A DNA stretch of 64,000 bases from [Phialemoniopsis] sp. UDSM-2020 (lineage: Eukaryota; Ascomycota; Sordariomycetes; Thyridiales; Thyridiaceae): the NCBI GenBank assembly GCA_018873225.1, contig JAEILZ010000008.1, positions 2,914,001 through 2,978,000 on the forward strand, given 5' to 3'. A program made the position numbers and the translations under genes. Positions 57,461 to 64,000 of this stretch are shown here, piece by piece (the first letter of the stretch is position 1; every line of letters begins with the position of its first letter). The notes below the pieces were generated by a model. That model was not told where the DNA came from and did not search any database. It worked only from the letters and a program-made list of their open reading frames with translations.

Positions 57461-57853
57461 GACATGAATAGACATCGGGATCCAGAAGAACCTGAGATCA
57501 TGACATGCGTGACAGGGAGTTCTATTTCGGTTCCTTCCATGCGTGATATGGAATAATCTATGCTGAAAAGCTTTATTTGCTCATGATGGGATAACAAATC
57601 AAAACCAGACATTATGGAGTTGATGAACACTGCAAGAGCTTCCTGTGGCCCTTTATCATCTCCTACTGAAGATGGCATTACTTGTTTGGGTTCCCTATGG
57701 CATTCATATCCCTTATGACAATATTTCTTTTACCTGAAAAGGCTATTCCTTTTTATTATTGAATGCTCTTTCACATTCTTCTATGAGTCATGCATTGTTC
57801 ACTAAAGGCGAAGATGAACACGACTTGGTTTCTCTCATTCAACCAACTAGATG
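57461..57853. other. Convergent 3' region
   Basis: About 390 bases, locally AT-rich, between convergent stop codons. No gene was recognised. Confidence 0.35.
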
Positions 57854-58936
57854 CTACTCGAGAAAGTCCCCCTTGGTCTCGGCAAGGATCGCTTCGTACT
57901 CTGGCTGAAACGACATGTACGTGTTTTCCGGCGTGTAGTCGTACTTCTTTGAGTACTCTACCTCAGCCTGGGGAATATACTTCTTTGGAACGCCATTGGC
58001 GGCAGCAGCCTCAACCAGAAGCTGCATTTGGCAAGCCCTCTCCAATGCGATGTAGAACCCTGCAGCCTCTCCAGGATTCGCGCCAGCAGTCAAAATACTG
58101 TGTACAAAATCTGTTAGCTTGTATGGGATGGTCGGACCTGGTTCTGGTCTACGCACCCGTGGTTCTGAAGGATCAAGTTCTTATTCTTGGGCCCCAGCGC
58201 CCTGGCCAGGTTCATTCCCTCTTCCTTAGCAAGAACGACTCCACCGAAGCCCTCATAGACCGAAAGGTCGTCGTAGAAGTAACATGAATCTTGGATCGTG
58301 TTAGTCATGGAAACTTTTTAATCGGGCATGATGGACAAACCTTGAACCACCATCTCAATGGGTCGACCGAACGCAGACCAGGCTCTTCCATACGGCGAGT
58401 GCATATGTACGACAGAGTTGAGATCCGGCCTCATTTGGTGCAGGACCGAGTGGATGATAAAACCGGCACGGTTGACTGTGTAAGGTGTTGGTTGTTGGAT
58501 CTCGCCCTCTTCATTGACCAAGACAAGATCAGATGCCTTCATCAAGCTGAAGTGTTTAGCGTATGGGTCTGAAAGACTCAATTTAGTAACTCGATTCCAT
58601 AACGGCACAGCTGCGTGAACTTACTGATCCAGAACAGTCTGGGGTCCACAGGGTCTGTTTGTAAATGTTTGGTGAGTTTAACGATTAGGATGTCGGTGCT
58701 TAATTGTACGAACCCCTGAGGCTCATGTGGCCGGCAACGCCATCAGCATAACCCAGTTTGGCAAAGACGCGAAAGGCCGCCGCCATCTGATTCTTGGCCC
58801 ACTTGCGCTCCTCATACTTGTCAGTGAAAGTTGGCACCTTCTTTGCTTTAGGAAGCTTGTTGTCTGAGGGGGGTGGCGGTTGTGTGCTGAGCGTAACGCC
58901 GGGCTCCGTGGCTGTGGTAGTTTGTGTTGAAGTCAT
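57854..58936 (-). CDS. Class II aldolase/adducin-family protein
   Basis: Five minus-strand exons (58936-58714, 58654-58625, 58568-58341, 58289-58157, 58097-57854) give 285 residues. Exon 2 has only 30 nt. The fold's landmarks are FAKLGYADGVAGHMSLRG, VHMHSPYGRAW (two metal-binding His), and LQNHGILTAG with the third His, rebuilt across intron 4. Bacterial relatives cleave fuculose or rhamnulose phosphates. Fungal forms are widespread and mostly uncharacterised, some probably acting on keto-acid or sugar substrates. It lies between the aldehyde dehydrogenase and the DUF3445 gene in a group of metabolic genes. The first 35 residues are low complexity. Confidence 0.9.
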
Positions 58937-59680
58937 TGTCTACGCAAGTAATAGGAAAAAGGTTGAAATGGTGATTGTTCGATACGATAATTGTAGTCGA
59001 GTCAGCTCTCTACGTTGGCGAAATGGGTCTGGGTCTTCCAATGGCAACTATACATCAGACCAGGGTCCAGGTTGATACCCGCTTGAGGTGGCATATACAG
59101 CTTGACTGGGGTAAGGATGCGCTTCATTCGAGTGAAGACTTGATCGATCTGTATCTCCTCGTGGTAAGGGATAATTCCGCATTCCGCCGAGGATGTGGCT
59201 CCCATGGGATCCCCGCATCACTCTCCCGTGTTCGGGGCGGGAATGCCTTATCAAACGGCGCCGTCTGGTTGTTCGGCGCGAGAAAAGGCGCCAGGCCCAC
59301 ACCTCGCGATGACTGCGAGCCCCACTCACCAACCCGGTCGACACAGTTCCGCGATCTCAGAGCTGCTGATACGACATTCGACACGCCGAAAATCGATTCG
59401 GAGGCGGTAGCGGAGTCACGTCTCTGTTAGATGACCACAACGTGGAAGAGATCTTGCCGTAGCGGAGGGGCTACAAACGGCGAAGGTCGGCAACCAGGCC
59501 GGCCATTAGATGATGCCAGTGACAAAAGCTGGCATGCCGATAGCTTCTCCCGCTGAGAAGTGCACGGTTCCCATTGAGTCTACTTGATAAATCCCGTCAA
59601 GATATTAGCAGAGATAAGAGCTTGCTTGAGCAAGTCGCGTCGGTACGCAAGGCACAGACGACTCGCTGATTTGTCTGTCA
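58937..59680. other. Intergenic, divergent
   Basis: About 740 bases between divergent genes. Opposed ORFs around 58975-59430 have no domain or splice support and are not called. Confidence 0.35.
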
Positions 59681-61067
59681 ATGGCTGTAGACCTCCTTTG
59701 GGCTCAGAGCCTCTGGCCTCTGGTAGTTCCAGGCTTCACTTTATTGATCATTTGCGGCTATAGACACGTCTTTTCCAGCAGAAAGACCGTTTGGGCTCTC
59801 AAATCTGCTGTCACGGCCAAGTCTTCCGTGGCGGAAGCCGCCTCACCAACGCCAGGTATGTCAGGTTCAGGTGTGTTGCTCTTGTCAGTGACTGACATCA
59901 AAGTACTAGCTAAAGTTGCCGCCCCAGACTGGACAACTCTAGACTTCTCGGCGACGAACCCCGTCTCGGATGACTTCAATTGGAGATTAGTCAAAGAGAA
60001 GCCATACCGGCCGTGGCACGATGGTCCGCATCATGTGACGATGGGTATGTAGTCTGTATGCGTAATGGTCAGACCGAAAGCGACAGTACTGACATGAAAA
60101 CAAACCATAGGCCTGCAGAAGACGTGTCTAGATGACTGGGTTGAGATTGACAGGAGCTACCTCGACCGGTATCGATTCAAGCGCAAGCTCTTTGCTGAGC
60201 ACCCAGAAGAAACTGTGCAGGCCTTGCCGGGAAGCGAAGAAGCATCGTTCGAGGCACTTTACTACATGGCCGACTTTCTTCCCCGACGCTACCCCTGCAT
60301 GTTCCGAAAGACGACACATGGCATCGAGAATTTGGTCACTGGTGATCTATGGGATCTGCGGAGAGAAAGTGCAACATGGCAGAAGCACCACCCGCTGCAA
60401 GTCATGGGTTCATGGGTCTTCTTTCGACAGAAGACTGGTTCATAATGCAGACAGACAGTGACCAGTTGACGACACGCTTGCGGGCCGGGGCAGTTTGCTT
60501 TCCTGGTGAGTGTGTACTTTCCAATGCGGCGTAACCATTGCTGACCCTGACTTGTTAGCTGGATGGAAGATCAAGGAGCGCATCGGCCACAGCCTCTGGG
60601 AAATACACGCCGGCCGCGTGCCACTGTACGAGAAGAACTTGGCAAAGTCGATGGACCGCTTCTTCCTGCGTCTACGCGCCGACAAATCGGTCATGCGCTT
60701 CAACTACGCCATTGATATCGGACCAGATCCCTTTCAGATCCTATTTCACGTCAATTCGCACCACAATTTGACTTCAGAGCAGCTCAACAAGCCTGTGACG
60801 CTTGACCAACTGTATCTTCGTGTCGAGCGTCAAGTACTACAGAGGCTGCCCAAGACACAGGCGCTGGCCTTTTCCATTCGCACCTACGTCACGCCGATCG
60901 CCGAGGTCACAAAGGACAAGGTGATTGCTCGTGCACTACGGACAAGCGTCGACAGCTTCAGTCCTGAGGTATCGACTTATAAAAACAAGCCTCTTTGGGA
61001 CAAAGTGTTGACTAGCCACCTGGAAGAAGTATTGTCAGAGGACGACTCTGCTGTAGCGGAAAGCTGA
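59681..61067 (+). pseudogene. DUF3445 heme-dependent oxidative N-demethylase-like gene, frameshifted
   Basis: The exons are 59681-60044, 60111-60505 and 60559-61067, about 420 codons if the frame were intact. Residues 8-28 form a transmembrane anchor. Family blocks include YRPWHDGPHHVTMG, DDWVEIDRSYLDRY, RRYPCMFRK, STEDWFIMQ, LRAGAVCFP, WKIKERIGHSLWEIH and VPLYEKNLAKSMDRFF. Exon 2 changes frame at an exact 8-bp tandem duplication (TCATGGGT at 60402-60409 and 60410-60417). As sequenced, reading stops at 60445 after about half the protein. Everything downstream is well preserved, so the break is recent, strain-specific or a sequencing error. Bacterial relatives demethylate secondary or tertiary amines. 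A functional allele probably exists elsewhere. Confidence 0.82.
60402..60417. repeat. 8-bp perfect tandem duplication causing a frameshift
   Basis: TCATGGGT occurs twice back to back. Counting one copy keeps both halves of the DUF3445 reading frame in register (QVMG leads into LLSTEDW). Counting two shifts the frame by two. No splice site pair removes it, since the gap is far below minimum intron size. Confidence 0.85.
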
Positions 61068-61165
61068 GACTTTTTTATTGACTTATCCGGCATCCGAAGA
61101 CCATATTGAAGGCGTGGCAAAAGTGATCTGTGATAGAGCATCTACAAAAGACAAACTTAATAATA

Positions 61166-63468
61166 TCAAGTCAACATGATATACATGTTCTTCTCGCGCA
61201 TGACTTCTCTCCAATCGACGTTGCTCAACTCGGACTCCATGTTCTTCTTCTCGGCACCCGCGCAAGTCTGCCGATCCACCCTCCACACCTCCATGACCAG
61301 GGCTTTTGCTTTGGCAATATTCCCGATGCCGTGCCTCTTGGCCCGCGCAAACCATATCAGCGCCCGATGCCGCAGATGCATGTCGGTCGCCTCCACTGCC
61401 GCGATGAAGCCGGGCCACAAGGTATTTGCAATGGCAATATCGCTAGATAGTGCGTCGACGTTCTCTAGGTGCTCGAGGGCCTTGGATACAAGGTATTGAC
61501 CCGAGGGATATTTACTAGCCGAGCCGGTCGTCGCCTTGCCCTCGCATAGGGCTCGTCGGAAGAATATGGCGGTGCTGTAGTGGAAAGCCCAGACGTGGTT
61601 CTCCTTGATCTCCTCGCTGACGTAGTTTGAGATGCCTTCGGGCATGTCTGACTCCGGTAGCATATTTCCGCTGAAGGCGTCTGGATCATCCATCACCTCA
61701 AAGAGCTCGCTCTCCAAGTTATGGAGCGCATCCGAGTGGGAATGAGACCACTGACTGACATCGTTTATCTTTGCTTTCGTGTTGGCCAGCTCAATAATCT
61801 TGTTCAAAAGCCGCAGCGTTTTCATCGACACACCAAAAGAGACGTCCAAGGTGTACTGACAGCCGATGTTCAACGTGGGAATGTCGGATTCGGTTCTCTG
61901 GGGCGTATCCTCAAGCTCGGAGCCCGGAGACTCGGTTGACTGGTCGCTTTCGTCATCCTCAGCGAGCAGCTGTTCCCCCTGTGTGGGGGTCCAACCTGAT
62001 GTGAATGCAATGATCTCCAGACAGCGAAAGATCTGGACAAGTGTCAGGCTCGCAGGATCAGAGAGCCACCAGTTCATGCCGCCGGTGAGCCGGATGATCC
62101 GCTTGCCCAAGGCAAGGCTTCCGTATCCATCACCGTCATTTGCGCCGCTAAAGACCTGGTATTGGAATTAGTGGTGGCAATTCCGACACAATACGCCGGG
62201 ATGGGGTTAGACTTACTCCTATCGTAGTCATCGTGATCGCCGCCGCCAATAGGGCTTGCTTATCTGTAGCGGTGTCTACTACCGCACTGACATCCTCTTG
62301 AGCCTTAGCCACACCGGCCTTCAACATCTGCGCCGCCTTATTCTTGTACTCAGCAGTTTTATTACGATACAAGTACCTGTTATCCGGAGACAGCTGGGCC
62401 TGATTGAAAGCGGCGACCGACAGAATGCCAAACAGAAGGCACTCTTTGACTACGTTGGTTGGTTTTTGCAAAGCCATGGGCAGATAAAGTCGCAAATAGG
62501 GGTTGTGCGCCGGCGCCGAGGTCGGCATCATGAGCTGGCAGACATGGGATCGGTAATGATCTAATAGCCGGCTTGTCATCTCAGTCATGGCACTCGCCTC
62601 GAAGGCCGCTGGCTTCGGCGATGCAGGAACACATTGGAACTGCGGCACCGACACGGTCTTTCGAGGAGGAGCCTCTTCCCCTGGCGCTTCTGTATGCGGA
62701 AGATTCGCAGGACGGTACAGCGGTTCAAAGACTTGAGATGGTTGATTTTGCGGCGGCTGTGCAATTAGGGGTAGGAAATCGCCAATCAAATCAAAGTCTT
62801 GCGACATACTGGCGAGCATGTCGAGTCCTGACGGGAAAACGCTTGTGTCAGGCCCTGAAATCCCGGTCATCCCATGACCCATCGCTTGAGCCGGCCAAAT
62901 GGTGAATGGGCGGTCGTGCAACGAGGCGGAGTTATCATCACCGGGCGGCGACAGGGGCTGGAAACCGGCGTTGTCTATCTCCTGAAAGATGGTCTCGAGG
63001 TCCCCATCATCTGTTCCCGTGTGTGTTGCCATACGAGTATGTACTGATGCGATCGAGGAAGTCTCGGATATTGACGCCGCCGAGTTGGTGGCCGGCGAAG
63101 GACGCACCATACTGACTGACTGCAGACCGGGATGACGGCCGGGCGCTGTCTGAGGGCACTGATCGTAGCCGTCACAGATATATCGCCGTGATCTTTCACA
63201 GTTGTAGCATGTGGGCTGCCGCTCATCACACTGGCGTGGCATCAAGTCAGCACGAACCATAGTCCAGCGCAAAGAAGTAACAGCAAATACCTTGATCTTC
63301 CTCAGGCGGCATATACTACAACCCTACAAGCAACAAGCAGAGGGTTAGTACTGCAGGATTTTGCACCTTCACCGAGTTCAGGAATCTCACAGAGTAGATC
63401 TTGCCGCCTCGACGGCGTCTCCGCGTCTCAGGCGCGGGCTGAGGCACTGCATTCATTGCTAGCGACAT
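61166..63468 (-). CDS. Zn(II)2Cys6 transcription factor with Fungal_trans_2-type domain
   Basis: Four minus-strand exons (63468-63391, 63323-63291, 63230-62217, 62155-61166) encode 704 residues. The zinc cluster GCSICRLRKIKCDERQP...CYNCERSRRYICDG is split by two introns, one directly before KC-type CDE. A basic stretch (ETRRRRRGGKIYS) precedes it. Residues 60-250 are polar and disordered. From about residue 240 the sequence resembles the Fungal_trans_2 (DUF3468) regulatory domain: LLDHYRSHVCQLMMP, NPYLRLYLPMALQ, LLFGILSVAAFNQA and ALIWFARAKRHGIGNIAKA. It stands next to a group of amine or amino-acid degrading genes and is a good candidate for their regulator. The convergent neighbour is the broken DUF3445 gene. 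Confidence 0.88.
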
Positions 63469-64000
63469 CTACAAGATCGCCATACCGAGATGATTCACCA
63501 GTTAAGTTGGCTGGAGGTACGAGAATCCAGGTCGATTGTGTAGTCTTCCAAGGAAGATGCGGGGGATGGGTAATCAATCCCAGGCACGCTAATTGGACGA
63601 CCGCTTCCCTATCATCGAGCGGCGCCATGAGATGCGCCATGAGATGCTAAGGAGTCAAGCGCGTAGTGGTGTGGGACCGGAGATACCGTTTATCTGTAAG
63701 CGGGCAAATTGAACGGGGGACTTTGCCGACCCCATACTTCCTAGTGAGCCCTATCCGAAGTCGCAGTACAAGGGTTGCTGGCCCTGGCATGTGGATGATC
63801 TGGGGAAACTGTGGCGGATTGGGTGAGGAATAGCCTCGTTTCTCGCCCCGAATCTTGAGACCTGCATTGAACGATTGTGGGGAGGCATGGGGTCACTTTT
63901 GCAGCTTGGAGGGGAGTTCTAGAGACACTGGCAGACGTCAAGGACCTGCTACGAAATTCTGACAGGCGCTGCAACTAATTATCTAGAATGCCCAGGTACT
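63469..64000. other. 5' flank of the regulator
   Basis: About 530 bases to the window edge. The only ORFs are short and unsupported. No element was recognised. Confidence 0.35.

Overview
The window is nuclear DNA of a filamentous ascomycete (Pezizomycotina, most like Sordariomycetes). The signs are genes split by short introns (mostly 47-75 nt) with GTAAGT-like donors and CTAAC-type branch sites, Zn(II)2Cys6 regulators, HET and NACHT-WD proteins, CBM18 lectin modules and small cysteine-rich secreted peptides. No phage, CRISPR array, rRNA or tRNA gene was recognised. Exon coordinates were worked out by hand from splice sites, reading phase and family conservation; each 'start..end' spans first to last coding base and exons are given in the evidence.

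Layout. 0-5 kb: a secreted intradiol-type dioxygenase, a membrane-anchored protein with three six-cysteine modules, and a tiny Gly/Asn/Tyr/Cys-rich secreted peptide. 5-15.7 kb: a probable catabolic cluster with a Zn2Cys6 regulator, an allantoate-permease-like MFS transporter, an amidohydrolase of the pyrone-dicarboxylate lactonase type, a TauD/TfdA dioxygenase, an isocitrate-lyase/PEP-mutase-family lyase and a RidA imine deaminase whose last intron may decide a peroxisomal signal. 15.9-24.4 kb: F-box-like protein, CRAL-TRIO lipid-transfer protein, MDP-1 phosphatase and an extradiol-type dioxygenase, followed by a 163-bp MITE. 25.8-31 kb: sugar transporter, small secreted protein and MFSD1-like transporter.

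31.7-52.6 kb is a nonself-recognition island: a HET-domain protein, a six-module CBM18 chitin-binding protein, and two tandem paralogous NLR-type proteins of about 1,670 and 1,630 residues (alpha/beta-hydrolase, NACHT, degenerate WD40). All four introns are conserved between the paralogs, including one that directly follows the start codon. Between the two NLRs lie a fructosamine-kinase-family protein, a DHA1 drug transporter and a small secreted protein.

53.5-63.5 kb is a second probable catabolic cluster: class III aminotransferase, P5C-dehydrogenase-type aldehyde dehydrogenase, class II aldolase, a DUF3445 heme-dependent N-demethylase-like gene broken by an exact 8-bp tandem duplication, and a second Zn2Cys6 regulator.

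The most notable items are the paired lipase-NACHT-WD proteins beside a HET gene, the two undescribed-looking catabolic clusters, the frameshifting 8-bp duplication, the splice-dependent PTS1 candidate and the MITE.
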